In this document: positions 47,906-58,131 of the stretch, piece by piece | Numbering within the stretch: the first letter of the stretch is position 1 | How the letters are laid out: each line of letters begins with the position of its first letter | NCBI GenBank assembly: GCA_031253835.1 | Contig: JAIRVP010000055.1 | Coordinates: 62,001 to 126,000, forward strand | Direction of reading: 5' to 3' | Length of the DNA: 64,000 bases | Origin: Burkholderia sp. | GTDB taxonomy: Bacteria > Pseudomonadota > Gammaproteobacteria > Burkholderiales > Burkholderiaceae | Program-made: the position numbers and the translations under genes | The notes under the pieces: model-generated | Seen by the model: the letters and a program-made list of their open reading frames with translations, nothing else | Databases searched by the model: none | What the model was told of the DNA's origin: nothing

Positions 47906-49005
47906 TGCAGTTCTTCCAGATTCGCGCCGGCCGCCTTCGCGCACACGCGCGCGACTTCGTCGGTGGCCTCGGGCTTCGCCAGCGAGCGCGAACGTTCCGC
48001 CATGTCCGCGAGCGAGGCCCGCGACTGGCCGCGCAGCCAGTCGGCGAGCAGTTCCGCCGACAGGTCGCGTTGTTGCACCAGCACGGCCGCACCCGCGTCG
48101 GCGAGGAACGCGGCATTGGTCGTCTGGTGATCGTCGACTGCGTACGGGAACGGCACGAACAGTGCCGCCACGCCCACCGCCGCGATCTCCGACACCGTCA
48201 TCGCACCCGACCGGCAGATCACCAGGTCCGCCGCCGCATACGCGGCCGCCATGTCGTCGATGAACGGCACGAGCCGCACGTCTTCGCCGGCCGCGAAACC
48301 GGCCGCTTCGTAATTCGTCTTCAATGCCTCGATGTGCTTCACGCCGGCCTGGTGCACGACGCGCGGGCGTTCGCCCGGCGTCAGCAGCGCCAGCGCGCGC
48401 GGCACGACTTCGTTCAGCGCGGCCGCACCGAGGCTGCCGCCGACCACCAGCACGTTCAGCGGGCCGCTGCGCGACGCATAGCGTGCTTTGGGCGGTTCCG
48501 TGCGCGCAAGTTCCGCGCGAATCGGGTTGCCCGTCCATTCCGCGTGCGGCAGCGCGCCGGGGAACGCGACGAGCACGCGCTTCGCGAGTTTCGCGAGCAC
48601 CTTGTTCGTCAGGCCCGCGATCGAATTCTGTTCATGCAGCACGAGCGGACGCCCCGACAGCGCGGTCATCACGCCCGCCGGGAACGTGATGTAGCCGCCC
48701 ATCCCGAGCACGACGTCCGGCCGCACGCGGCGCAGCGCGCCGAGGCTCTGCCAGCATGCGCGCAGCAGGTTGACCGGCAGCGTCAGCTTGGTCTTCAGGC
48801 CCTTGCCGCGCAGCCCGCCGAACCGCACGTACTCCATCGGAATGCCGTGCTTCGGCACGAGCGTCGCTTCCATCCCGGCCGGATTGCCGAGCCATACGAC
48901 GCGCCACCCCGCCGCTTCCATCCGGTGCGCGACCGCGAGCCCCGGGAACACGTGGCCCCCGGTGCCGCCTGCCATCACCATCAGCGTGCGCTGCGACGCG
49001 GTCAT
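47902..49005 (-). CDS. murG: Lipid II synthase MurG
   Basis: MurG adds GlcNAc to lipid I, giving lipid II. The 367-aa GT28 enzyme has the N-terminal MAGGTGGHVFPGLAVA, the donor-binding VVGGSLGA and ICRSGAMTVSEIAAVG motifs. It overlaps ftsW by four bases and murC by four bases. I chose the ATG at 49005 (MTASQRTLMVMAGGTGG). Confidence 0.97.
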
Positions 49006-50285
49006 ACCTTCCCTCCGCGCATCAGCACCCGGTTTTCGTAGTCGACCCGCAGCAGCACCGCGAGCGACACGCAGTTCAGCAGGATGCCGGAGCCGCCGTA
49101 GCTCACCAGCGGCAGCGTCAGGCCCTTGGTCGGCAGCAGCCCGAGGTTCACGCCCATGTTGATGAACGTCTGCGCGCCGAACCAGATGCCGATCCCTTTC
49201 GCCATCAGGCCCGCGAACGTGCGGTCGAGCGCGAGCGCCTGGCGGCCGATCTCGAACGCGCGGCGCACGATCCAGTAGAACAGCAGGATCACGACCAGCA
49301 CGCCGACGAAGCCGAGTTCCTCGCCGATCACCGCGAGGATGAAGTCGGTATGCGCTTCCGGCAGGTAGTTCAGCTTCTCGACGCTGCCGCCGAGGCCGAC
49401 GCCGAACCACTCGCCGCGGCCGAACGCGATCAGCGAGTGCGTGAGCTGGTATGCCTTGCCCTGCGCGTAGCGCTCGTCCCAAGGATCCAGATACGCGAAG
49501 ATCCGCTCGCGACGCCACGGCGACAGCCACACGAGCATCGTGAACGTGCCGACCGCCGTCGCGACGAGGCCGCCGAACAGCTTGCCGTTCACGCCGCCGA
49601 GGAACAGCACGCCCATCGCGATCGCGGCGACCACCATGAACGCGCCCATGTCGGGCTCGAGCAGCAGCAGCGCGCCGACCAGGCCGACCGCGAACGCCAT
49701 CGGCAGGAAGCCCTTCGCGAAGCTCTGCATGTATTCCTGCTTGCGCACCGTGTAGTTCGCCGCGTAGATCGTCACCGCGAGCTTCATGATTTCCGACGGC
49801 TGCATGTTCGTGATGCCGAGCGGAATCCAGCGGCGCGCGCCGTTCACGCCCTTGCCGACGTGCGGGATCAGCACGATCACGAGACCGACGAGCGCGATCA
49901 GGAAGAGATGCGGCGCGTATTTGTCCCACGTCGACACCGGCACGCGGAACGCGATCACCGCCGCGATGAACGCGACAGCGAGCGAGATGCAGTGGCGCAT
50001 CAGGAACGCGTAATCGTGATACGACGCGTATTTCGGCGAATCGGGCATCGCGATCGACGCCGAATACACCATCACGACGCCGAGCCCGAGCAGCGCGATC
50101 GCGACCCACAACAGCGAGTAGTCGAAGTCGAGCATCCGCGAACGGCTCGGGCGCACGCCGTTGACGACGCTCGCGAGGCCGCCCGTCGCGGCGCGCGTGG
50201 CCGACGCGACGCGACCGCCCGCGGCATTGCCGCCGGCGTCGCGCCGGTCGTTGAAACGGGAGACGAGGCGATCGAACCAGCTCAT
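49002..50285 (-). CDS. ftsW: Lipid II polymerase FtsW (SEDS family)
   Basis: FtsW polymerises septal peptidoglycan with FtsI. The 427-aa SEDS protein has about ten membrane segments and the signature LEPDMGAFMVVAAIA plus the C-terminal LVSYGGSGILLNCVSLAVLLRV, seen here in parts. The first about 45 residues are cytoplasmic and basic. Its ATG overlaps the murD stop by four bases (50282-50285). Confidence 0.97.
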   Translation of the reverse strand: MSWFDRLVSRFNDRRDAGGNAAGGRVASATRAATGGLASVVNGVRPSRSRMLDFDYSLLWVAIALLGLGVVMVYSASIAMPDSPKYASYHDYAFLMRHCISLAVAFIAAVIAFRVPVSTWDKYAPHLFLIALVGLVIVLIPHVGKGVNGARRWIPLGITNMQPSEIMKLAVTIYAANYTVRKQEYMQSFAKGFLPMAFAVGLVGALLLLEPDMGAFMVVAAIAMGVLFLGGVNGKLFGGLVATAVGTFTMLVWLSPWRRERIFAYLDPWDERYAQGKAYQLTHSLIAFGRGEWFGVGLGGSVEKLNYLPEAHTDFILAVIGEELGFVGVLVVILLFYWIVRRAFEIGRQALALDRTFAGLMAKGIGIWFGAQTFINMGVNLGLLPTKGLTLPLVSYGGSGILLNCVSLAVLLRVDYENRVLMRGGKV

Positions 50286-51805
50286 GGCGTCGCTCCTTTG
50301 TCGATGGCGACTTCGTCGACCGCCGCGCGGAACACATCCGCACGGTGGGCATAGTTCCTGAACATGTCGAGGCTCGCGCATGCCGGCGACAGCAGCACCG
50401 CATCGCCCGGCTCCGCGAGATCGGCGGCCGCGTGCACCGCGCCTTCGAGCGTCGCGTGGTCGGCGAGCGGCACGCCCGTTTCGGCGAGCGTGTCGCGGAT
50501 CGCCGGCGCGTCGCGGCCGATCAGCATCACCGCACGGCACCAGCGTGCGACCGGCGCGGCCAGCGGCGCGAAGTCCTGCCCCTTGCCGTCGCCGCCCGCG
50601 ATCAGCACGATTTTCTGGGCGAGCCCGTCGAGCGCAGCCACCGTCGCACCGACGTTGGTGCCCTTGCTGTCGTCGACGTAGTCGACGTCGTCGATCGTCG
50701 CGATCACTTCGACGCGATGCGCTTCGCCGCGGTATTCGCGCAGCGCGTGCAGCAGCGGCGCGGCCGGCAGGTCGATCGCGCGGGCGAGCGCGAATGCGGC
50801 CAGCGCGTTCGCCGCGTTGTGCAGCCCGCGAATCCGCAGCGCGTCGGCCGGCATCAGGCGCTTCTGCGCGATGTCGGGCGTATGCGCGGCGTCGCGCTTG
50901 CGCCGGCGGGTCGTCGTCACTTCATCCGGCGCGTCGCGATCGACGGCTTCCACCAGCCAGGCGATGCCGTTGTCGCGCGACAGCCCGTAGTCGCCGTCCT
51001 GCACCGGTTCGTTCAGGCCGAACGTGACCGTGCGCGGCGCATCGGCCGCGCCGGCTGCCGGCGCGAACTTCATCACGGCCGAATCGTCGCGGTTCAGCAC
51101 GCGCGTGGTCGTCGCGCCGAAGATCCGGCCCTTTGCCTGCGCGTACGCGTCGAAGCTGCCGTGCCAGTCGAGGTGGTCCTGCGTGATGTTGAGGATCGCG
51201 GCCGCGTCGGGCGCGAACGTGCGCGCGGTCTCGAGCTGGAAGCTCGACAGTTCGAGCACCCAGACGTCGGGCAGCGCCGTTTCGTCGATCGCGTTCGCAA
51301 GCCGGTCGAGCATCGCCGGGCTGATGTTGCCCGCGACCGCGACCTTCTTGCCCGCGCGCTGGCACAGCAGGCCCGTGAGGCTCGTCGTCGTGGTCTTGCC
51401 GTTGGTGCCGGTGATCGCGAGCACCTTCGGCTGGTAGCCGCTCGTGCCGAGCGCGCGCAGCGCCTGCGCGAAGAATTCCAGTTCGCCCCACACCGCGATC
51501 CCGCGCTCTTGCGCGGCCGCGACCAGCTCGGCGAGTGCCGGTTCGAGCGGCGACAGGCCGGGGCTCAGCCCGACCAGCTCGATGCCGCCGTCGAGCAGCG
51601 CGGGCGTGAACGCGCCGCCGACGAATTCCGCATCGATGCCTTCGGCCTGCAGCGCGGCAAGGTTCGGCGGCGCCTCGCGGGTATCGGCAATACGCAGCCG
51701 GCACCCGTGCCTCGCGCACCATCGCGCGATCGCGAGACCCGATTCACCGAGCCCCAGTACGAGCACCATCGGCCGTTGCCGATCTCCAAACATCTCGCCA
51801 GACAT
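50282..51805 (-). CDS. murD: UDP-N-acetylmuramoylalanine--D-glutamate ligase
   Basis: MurD adds D-Glu to UDP-MurNAc-L-Ala. The 507-aa protein has a Rossmann start (LVLGLGESGLAIARW), ATP loop ITGTNGKTTTT (about 131-141) and a C-terminal domain. It is longer than E. coli MurD (438 aa), partly from an Arg-rich insertion (TTTRRRKRDAAHTPDIA, about residues 300-316) that may be lineage-specific. It overlaps ftsW by four bases and starts 16 bases after mraY. Confidence 0.96.
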   Translation of the reverse strand: MSGEMFGDRQRPMVLVLGLGESGLAIARWCARHGCRLRIADTREAPPNLAALQAEGIDAEFVGGAFTPALLDGGIELVGLSPGLSPLEPALAELVAAAQERGIAVWGELEFFAQALRALGTSGYQPKVLAITGTNGKTTTTSLTGLLCQRAGKKVAVAGNISPAMLDRLANAIDETALPDVWVLELSSFQLETARTFAPDAAAILNITQDHLDWHGSFDAYAQAKGRIFGATTTRVLNRDDSAVMKFAPAAGAADAPRTVTFGLNEPVQDGDYGLSRDNGIAWLVEAVDRDAPDEVTTTRRRKRDAAHTPDIAQKRLMPADALRIRGLHNAANALAAFALARAIDLPAAPLLHALREYRGEAHRVEVIATIDDVDYVDDSKGTNVGATVAALDGLAQKIVLIAGGDGKGQDFAPLAAPVARWCRAVMLIGRDAPAIRDTLAETGVPLADHATLEGAVHAAADLAEPGDAVLLSPACASLDMFRNYAHRADVFRAAVDEVAIDKGATP

Positions 51806-51821
51806 CCTTGTTACCTTTCCT

Positions 51822-52991
51822 TTACCGCAGCTTGAGGGTGGTCAGACCGAACAGGCACAGCATCAGCGTGATGATCCAGAAACGCACGACCACCTGCGTT
51901 TCCTTCCAGCCGGACAATTCGAAATGGTGATGCAGCGGTGCCATCTTCAGCAGGCGCCGCCCTTCGCCGTAACGCTTCTTCGTGTACTTGAACCACGAAA
52001 CCTGCAGCATCACCGACAGCGTTTCCGCGACGAAGATGCCGCCCATGATGAACAGCACGATTTCCTGGCGCACGATCACCGCGACCGTGCCGAGCGCGCC
52101 GCCGAGCGCCAGCGCGCCGACGTCGCCCATGAACACCTGCGCGGGGTGCGTGTTGTACCAGAGGAACGCGAGCCCTGCCCCGCCCATCGCGGAACAGAAG
52201 ATCAGCAGTTCGCCCGCGCCCGGGATGTGCGGAAACAGCAGGTATTTTGAATAGACCGCGCTGCCCATCACGTACGCGAACACACCGAGCGACGCGCCGA
52301 CCAGCACGACCGGCATGATCACGAGGCCGTCGAGGCCGTCGGTCAGGTTCACCGCGTTGCTCGCGCCGACGATCACGAAGTAGGTCAGCACGATGAAGCC
52401 CCACACGCCGAGCGGGTAGCTGATCGACTTCAGGAACGGCAGCATCAGGTCGGCGCGCGCCGGCAGCCCCATCGACAGCCCGCTCCGCACCCACGCCATG
52501 AACAGGTCGAACACGCGCACGTTGTTCGCCTCGGACACGCTGAAGGCCAGGTAGACGGCCGCGAACAGCCCGATCACCGATTGCCAGAAATACTTCTCGC
52601 GCGACGACATCCCGCGCGGGTCCTTGTGGACGACCTTGCGGTAGTCGTCGACCCAGCCGATCACGCCGAAACCGAACGTGACGAGCATCACGATCCAGAT
52701 GAAACGGTTCGTCAGGTCGCCCCACAGCAGCGTCGCGACCGCGATGCCGATCAGGATCAGCACGCCGCCCATCGTCGGTGTGCCGGACTTGACAAGGTGG
52801 GTCTGCGGGCCGTCCTTGCGCACGGCCTGCCCGACCTTCATTTGCGTCAGCTTGCGGATCACCCACGGTCCGCACACGAGCCCGATCCCGAGCGCGGTGA
52901 TGGTGGCCATCACCGCCCGGAACGTGAGGTACGTGAACAAGCGCAAAAAGCTTGCGTCTCCTTGCAGCCATTGCGCCAGCGCCAGCAGCAT
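51822..52991 (-). CDS. mraY: Phospho-MurNAc-pentapeptide transferase MraY
   Basis: MraY transfers the MurNAc-pentapeptide to undecaprenyl phosphate, making lipid I. The 389-aa protein has ten predicted membrane segments and the catalytic motifs [20 protein letters not shown], and the HHHFE region near the C-terminus. It lies 16 bases after murF. Confidence 0.98.
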
Positions 52992-53007
52992 GCTTCCTTC
53001 CTTCTAC

Positions 53008-54414
53008 TCAGTGTGCGGCGGGCGCCGTGCCCGCCGCGGGTTGATTCGTCAGCGCGTCGACCACGCGCTCCATCTTCATGTACCGCGAGCCCTTCACGAG
53101 CACCGTCGCCTGCGCGCCGTAACCGGCCGCGAGCAGCGCCGACACGAGCGCGCCGACGTCGTCGAAGTGGCGGGCGGTTGCGCCGTACGCCGTGCACGCA
53201 TCGCGCGACGCGTCGCCGAGCGCGAACAGCGCGTCGATCCCGCGATCGCGCGCATACGCGCCGATCTCGCGGTGGAACGCCGGCCCTTCGTCGCCGACCT
53301 CGCCCATGTCGCCGATCACCAGCACGCGCGGCGCCGGATGCGCGGCGAGCACGTCGATCGCGGCCCGCATCGAATCGGGGTTCGCGTTGTACGTATCGTC
53401 GACGACCGTCGCGCCCGCGAGGCTGCCGGCGATCGCCTGTTTCACCTGCAGCCGGCCCTTGACCGGTTCGAACGATTCGAGGCCCTGCCTGATCGCCGAC
53501 AACGCGACGCCGGCGCCCAGCGCCGCGGCCGTCGCGGCCAGCGCGTTGCGCGCGTTGTGCTCGCCGAGCGCGCGCAGCCGCACCGTGACGGCGCCCGCCG
53601 GCGTGTCGATCGCGAGCTCGCCGCCGTGCAGGCGGCCGATGACCTGCGCGCCGTTCTGCCGGTCGGCGTCGTGCAGCGCGAAATCGAGGATCCGGTTGCC
53701 GGTCGCCGCGACGCGCCAGATGCTCGCGTACGCATCGTCGGCCGGAAACACCGCGACGCCGTCCGGCGGCAGCGCGTGAATCACGGCCGCGTGTTCGAGC
53801 GCGACGGCTTCCACCGTCGCCATGAATTCCTGGTGCTCGCGCTGCGCGTTGTTGACGAGCGCGACCGTCGGCGCCGTGAGGCGCGCGAGAACTTCGGTCT
53901 CGCCCGGGTGGTTCATCCCGATCTCGATCACCGCGAGACGATGCTGGGCCGACAGGCGCAACAGCGTCAGCGGCAGGCCGACATCGTTGTTCAGGTTGCC
54001 GGCCGTCGCGAGCCGTGCGTCGGCACCGACGGCCGCCGCGAAGATCGACGCGATCATTTCCTTGACGGTCGTCTTGCCGTTGCTGCCCGTCACCGCGACG
54101 AGCGGCAGCGGGAATCGCATGCGCCAGCCGTGTGCGAGCGCGCCGAGCGCGGCACGCGTTTCGCCGCCCACGATCGCCGGCATCGTGACACCGGCCGGCA
54201 CGTGCGCGACGAGCGCCGCGGCGGCGCCGCGCGCGGCGACGTCACCGAGGAAGTCGTGCGCGTCGAAGCGCTCGCCTTTCAGGGCGACGAACAGGTCGCC
54301 CGGGCCGGCCGTGCGGCTGTCCGTCGACACGCGGTCGAACGTGACGCCCGCGTCGCCGTGGACGGTTGCGCCGGGAATCAGGCGGGCGGCTTCGCCGAGA
54401 CTGAGCATCGTCAT
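53008..54414 (-). CDS. murF: UDP-MurNAc-tripeptide--D-Ala-D-Ala ligase
   Basis: MurF adds D-Ala-D-Ala to UDP-MurNAc-tripeptide. The 468-aa protein has the N-terminal STDSRTAGPGDLFVALKGERF and the ATP loop TGSNGKTT (109-116). I chose the ATG at 54414; it overlaps the murE stop by four bases. Confidence 0.97.
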   Translation of the reverse strand: MTMLSLGEAARLIPGATVHGDAGVTFDRVSTDSRTAGPGDLFVALKGERFDAHDFLGDVAARGAAAALVAHVPAGVTMPAIVGGETRAALGALAHGWRMRFPLPLVAVTGSNGKTTVKEMIASIFAAAVGADARLATAGNLNNDVGLPLTLLRLSAQHRLAVIEIGMNHPGETEVLARLTAPTVALVNNAQREHQEFMATVEAVALEHAAVIHALPPDGVAVFPADDAYASIWRVAATGNRILDFALHDADRQNGAQVIGRLHGGELAIDTPAGAVTVRLRALGEHNARNALAATAAALGAGVALSAIRQGLESFEPVKGRLQVKQAIAGSLAGATVVDDTYNANPDSMRAAIDVLAAHPAPRVLVIGDMGEVGDEGPAFHREIGAYARDRGIDALFALGDASRDACTAYGATARHFDDVGALVSALLAAGYGAQATVLVKGSRYMKMERVVDALTNQPAAGTAPAAH

Positions 54415-55949
54415 TCGCCGCCTCCCTTGCCGTGCGTCGCGCGCGCTGCCAGCGCGAGCCGCGCGTGATCCTGGTCGGAGAACGTACGCTTCTTGCCCAT
54501 GATTTCCTGCGTGGCCTCGTGGCCCTTGCCGGCCAGCACGACGACATCCTCGCGTGCGGCGCCGCGCACGGCCTGCAGGATCGCGCTCGCGCGATCCTCG
54601 ATGCGGCGTGCGTGACCGGACGCGGTCATGCCCGCGACGATCTGGTCGATGATGCGCTGCGGATCTTCGCTGCGCGGGTTGTCGCTCGTGACGACGGTCT
54701 CGTCGGCAAGCCGTTCCGCGATCGCGCCCATCAGCGGGCGTTTCGTCGCATCGCGATCGCCGCCGCAGCCGAACATGCAGACGAGCCGGCCGCCGCGCGC
54801 CGTGGCGATCGGGCGCAGCGCGTCGAGCGTCTTTTCGAGCGCGTCGGGCGTGTGTGCGTAGTCGATCACGACGAGCGGCTCGTCGTTCTGCAGCCGGCCG
54901 CCGAGCCGCTGCATCCGGCCGTTGACGGATTCGAGCCGCTCGATCTCGGCAAGCGCCGCGTCGAACGGCACGTCGGCCGCGAGCAGCGAACCGAGTACGG
55001 CCAGCAGGTTGCTGACGTTGAACGTGCCGAGCGTGCCGACCTCGACGTCCGCGTCGCCCCACGACGAACGCAGGCGGAATGCGGTGCCGGTCGCGGTGGC
55101 GCGCACGTCGATCGCGACCAGTTCGCGATCGGCGTCGGGCGCCGGCGCGTCGCCGATCCCGTACGCGACCGTGCGCACACGGCCGGCCAGTTTCTCGAGC
55201 AGGCGCCGGCCGGCCGCGTCGTCGCGGTTGATCACCGCCGCACGCAGGCCGCGCCACGCGAACAGCTTCGCCTTCGCGCCCTCGTACGCATCGAACGTGC
55301 CGTGATAGTCGAGGTGATCCTGCGTGAGGTTCGTGAATACCGCGATATCGAAGGCCGTGCCGTTCACGCGCCCCTGATGCAGCGCGTGCGACGACACTTC
55401 CATCGCCACGGCCTTCGCGCCGGCGTCGCGCAATTGCGCAAGGCTGCGCTGCAGCTGCGACGCATCAGGCGTCGTGAAACCGGTCGGCACGAGCTGGCCG
55501 GGCATCCCGGTGCCGAGCGTGCCGATCACCGCGCACGGCTGGTGCAGCGCCGTCAGCGCGGCCGCGATCCATTGCGTGCACGACGTCTTGCCGTTCGTGC
55601 CCGTGACGCCGACCGCGAGCAGGCTGTCGCTCGGATCGCCGTACCAGCCGCTGGCGATCTCGCCCGCGAGCTGGTCGAGCGCCGGCACCGCGAGCGCGAC
55701 GGGCGCGGCCGGGGCGGAGGCCAGCCCTTCCGGCTGGTACAGCACGGCGGCCGCACCTTGTGCGACGGCGTCGGCGATGAAGGCGCGGTTGTCTGCCCCG
55801 TCGACCGCATACGCGACGAACACGTCGCCAGCCTTGAGGCTGCGCGTGTCGGCATGCAGTTGCGCCGCGGGGGCCACATGCCGACGCAGCCACGCAAGCG
55901 CGGCTGCGATCTGCTGATGCGCCGGATGGGAACTGCGGGCGGCGCTCAT
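54411..55949 (-). CDS. murE: UDP-MurNAc-Ala-Glu--meso-diaminopimelate ligase
   Basis: MurE adds meso-DAP to UDP-MurNAc-L-Ala-D-Glu. The 512-aa protein has the ATP loop TGTNGKTS (116-123) and the DNPRSEDP motif that selects meso-DAP (lysine-type enzymes differ there). It overlaps ftsI by four bases (55946-55949) and murF by four bases. Confidence 0.97.
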   Translation of the reverse strand: MSAARSSHPAHQQIAAALAWLRRHVAPAAQLHADTRSLKAGDVFVAYAVDGADNRAFIADAVAQGAAAVLYQPEGLASAPAAPVALAVPALDQLAGEIASGWYGDPSDSLLAVGVTGTNGKTSCTQWIAAALTALHQPCAVIGTLGTGMPGQLVPTGFTTPDASQLQRSLAQLRDAGAKAVAMEVSSHALHQGRVNGTAFDIAVFTNLTQDHLDYHGTFDAYEGAKAKLFAWRGLRAAVINRDDAAGRRLLEKLAGRVRTVAYGIGDAPAPDADRELVAIDVRATATGTAFRLRSSWGDADVEVGTLGTFNVSNLLAVLGSLLAADVPFDAALAEIERLESVNGRMQRLGGRLQNDEPLVVIDYAHTPDALEKTLDALRPIATARGGRLVCMFGCGGDRDATKRPLMGAIAERLADETVVTSDNPRSEDPQRIIDQIVAGMTASGHARRIEDRASAILQAVRGAAREDVVVLAGKGHEATQEIMGKKRTFSDQDHARLALAARATHGKGGGE

Positions 55950-57793
55950 CGAACAACTCCTGGTGAATTACGCGTCGTGCTGGACACGATCATATGCTTG
56001 GCACCGCTCCCCGCGGCCAGCTTTTGCGGGCCCGTTGCAGCCGGTGCTGCCGGCGAATCGTCAGACACGACGAGCTGCTTGATCGGCATGTTCGGCGGGA
56101 CGTTCAGCGCACGCATCGTGTCGCCGGCGATCGCCGAGAATACGGGGCCGGACACCTGGCCACCGAAGTGGCTGCCGGCGGTCGGCTCGTCGACCGACAC
56201 CGCGACGACGATGCGCGGATTCGGCATCGGCGCCATCCCGACGAACGACGCGCGGTACTTGCGCGTGTAGCCGTGCCCTTCATGCTTGTACGCGGTACCG
56301 CTCTTGCCGCCGACGCGATAGCCCGGCACGGCCGCATCCGGCGACGTGCCGCCCGGCGCGACCACCGTCTCGAGCATCGCACGCACTTCGCGTGCGGTGG
56401 TCGGGTTGAACACCTGCGTGCCCGCGATCGGCTGATTGGGGTCCGTCTTGAAAATGGTCACGGGCATCAGCTCGCCGTCGTGCGCGATCGCCGTGTACGC
56501 GCGTGCGAGCTGGAACAGCGACACCGACAGGCCGTAGCCGTACGACATCGTCGCCTGCTCGATGCGGCGCCAGCTCTTCCACGGACGCAAGCGGCCGGCC
56601 ACCGCGCCCGGGAACCCGACCTTCGGCGCCTGGCCGAGGCCGATGCTCGTATACATATTCCACATTTCCTCGGGCCGCATCGTCATCGCGATCTTCGTCG
56701 CGCCGATGTTGCTCGACTTCTGGATCACGCCGCCGACCGTCAGCGTGCCGAAACCCGCGTCGTCGGTAATCGGCGCGCCGTCGAGCACGAAATGCCCGTT
56801 GCCCGTTTCGACGAGCGTGTTCGGCGTCACGCGGTGCAGGTCGAGCGCAAGCGACACCGTGAACGGCTTCATGATCGAGCCCGGTTCGAACACGTCGGTC
56901 ATGATCCGGTTGCGCAGCTGCTCGCCCGTCATGCGCGAGCGGTCGTTCGGGTTGTACGTCGGGTAGTTGACGAGCGCGAGCACTTCGCCGGTACGCACGT
57001 CGACGACCATCGCGGCGCCGGCCTTCGCCTTGAACTTCTCGACGGCCGCCTTCAGGTTCGCGTACGCGATGTACTGGATCTTGCTGTCGATCGACAGGTC
57101 GACGTCGGTGCCGTTGTGCGGCGGGATCTGCTCGGCGACGTCCTCGACGATGTGCCCCATCCGGTCCTTGATCACGCGACGCACGCCCGACGTGCCGGAC
57201 AGCATCTTCTGGTCGCCGAGTTCGACGCCTTCCTGCCCTTCGTCCTCGACGTTCGTGAAACCGATCAGGTGAGCGGTGATCTCGCCTTCCGGATAGAAAC
57301 GCTTGTATTCGTTGCGCTGGTAGATACCGGGAATGTCGAGCGCGGCGACCTTGTCGGCGACGTCGAGCGGCACCTGGCGCTTCACGTAGACGAACCCCTT
57401 GTCTTCCGACAGCTTCACGCGCAGTTCCTTCGGCGTCATGCCGAGGAGCTTGCCGAGCTGGTTGACCTTGTCGGCGTCGAGATCGTCCGGCACCGCGTCG
57501 GGAATCGCCCAGATCGCGCGCACGGGCAGGCTCGTCGCGAGCACGAGCCCGTTACGGTCGAGAATCTTGCCGCGCGTCGCGGGCAGTTCGAGCGTGCGCT
57601 GGTAGCGGCTCTCGCCCTGCTTCTGATAGAACGCGTTGCCGGGCCCCTGGATCCAGAACGCCCGCGCGGCCAGCGCGACGAACGCCATGAACAGCAGGAA
57701 CACGACGAACTTCGAGCGCCACATCGGCAGGTGCACGCCCAGCACGGGGCTCGACGAGAACTTCACGTTCTGGCGCTTCTGGGACGGCTTCAT
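55946..57793 (-). CDS. ftsI: Septal peptidoglycan transpeptidase FtsI (PBP3)
   Basis: FtsI cross-links septal peptidoglycan and is the target of aztreonam-like beta-lactams. The 615-aa class B PBP has one membrane segment (about residues 29-48), a pedestal domain and a transpeptidase domain with the nucleophile in SIMK (Ser306), SSN (360-362) and KSGT (497-500). I chose the ATG at 57793, overlapping the ftsL stop by four bases. Confidence 0.98.
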   Translation of the reverse strand: MKPSQKRQNVKFSSSPVLGVHLPMWRSKFVVFLLFMAFVALAARAFWIQGPGNAFYQKQGESRYQRTLELPATRGKILDRNGLVLATSLPVRAIWAIPDAVPDDLDADKVNQLGKLLGMTPKELRVKLSEDKGFVYVKRQVPLDVADKVAALDIPGIYQRNEYKRFYPEGEITAHLIGFTNVEDEGQEGVELGDQKMLSGTSGVRRVIKDRMGHIVEDVAEQIPPHNGTDVDLSIDSKIQYIAYANLKAAVEKFKAKAGAAMVVDVRTGEVLALVNYPTYNPNDRSRMTGEQLRNRIMTDVFEPGSIMKPFTVSLALDLHRVTPNTLVETGNGHFVLDGAPITDDAGFGTLTVGGVIQKSSNIGATKIAMTMRPEEMWNMYTSIGLGQAPKVGFPGAVAGRLRPWKSWRRIEQATMSYGYGLSVSLFQLARAYTAIAHDGELMPVTIFKTDPNQPIAGTQVFNPTTAREVRAMLETVVAPGGTSPDAAVPGYRVGGKSGTAYKHEGHGYTRKYRASFVGMAPMPNPRIVVAVSVDEPTAGSHFGGQVSGPVFSAIAGDTMRALNVPPNMPIKQLVVSDDSPAAPAATGPQKLAAGSGAKHMIVSSTTRNSPGVVR

Positions 57794-58131
57794 CGCGCGC
57801 CTCCCTTGCCCTTGCCTGCCGTGTCGGCCGAAGCCGGGATCGGCGCGTCGATCGCCTTCGCGGCGCCCGGCGGCAGCGTCAGGTATTGCGTGCGGCCGGT
57901 CGAGATCGGCTGCATCTTCAGCGAATCGTTCGCGAGCTGCTCGATGCGCGACGTCTTCGACAGCGCGCTCTGCTGATATTGAAGCTGCGCGTAGTCCTGC
58001 TGGAGCTGGCGCTCCTGCGACTGCGCACGCTGCAGCTGGATGAAGATCTGCCGCTGCTGGTTCGTCGAATTGACGACCGACAGCGCGCACCCCATCACGA
58101 TGATCAGCAGGAAGATATTGAAGCGGCTCAT
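57790..58131 (-). CDS. ftsL: Cell division protein FtsL
   Basis: This 113-aa bitopic protein has an N-terminal membrane segment (FNIFLLIIVMGCALSVV) and a leucine-zipper-like coiled coil (residues about 30-80, rich in Gln and Leu) that pairs with FtsB. Its ATG overlaps the rsmH stop by four bases. The last 30 residues are Gly/Ala/Lys-rich. Confidence 0.94.
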   Translation of the reverse strand: MSRFNIFLLIIVMGCALSVVNSTNQQRQIFIQLQRAQSQERQLQQDYAQLQYQQSALSKTSRIEQLANDSLKMQPISTGRTQYLTLPPGAAKAIDAPIPASADTAGKGKGGAR

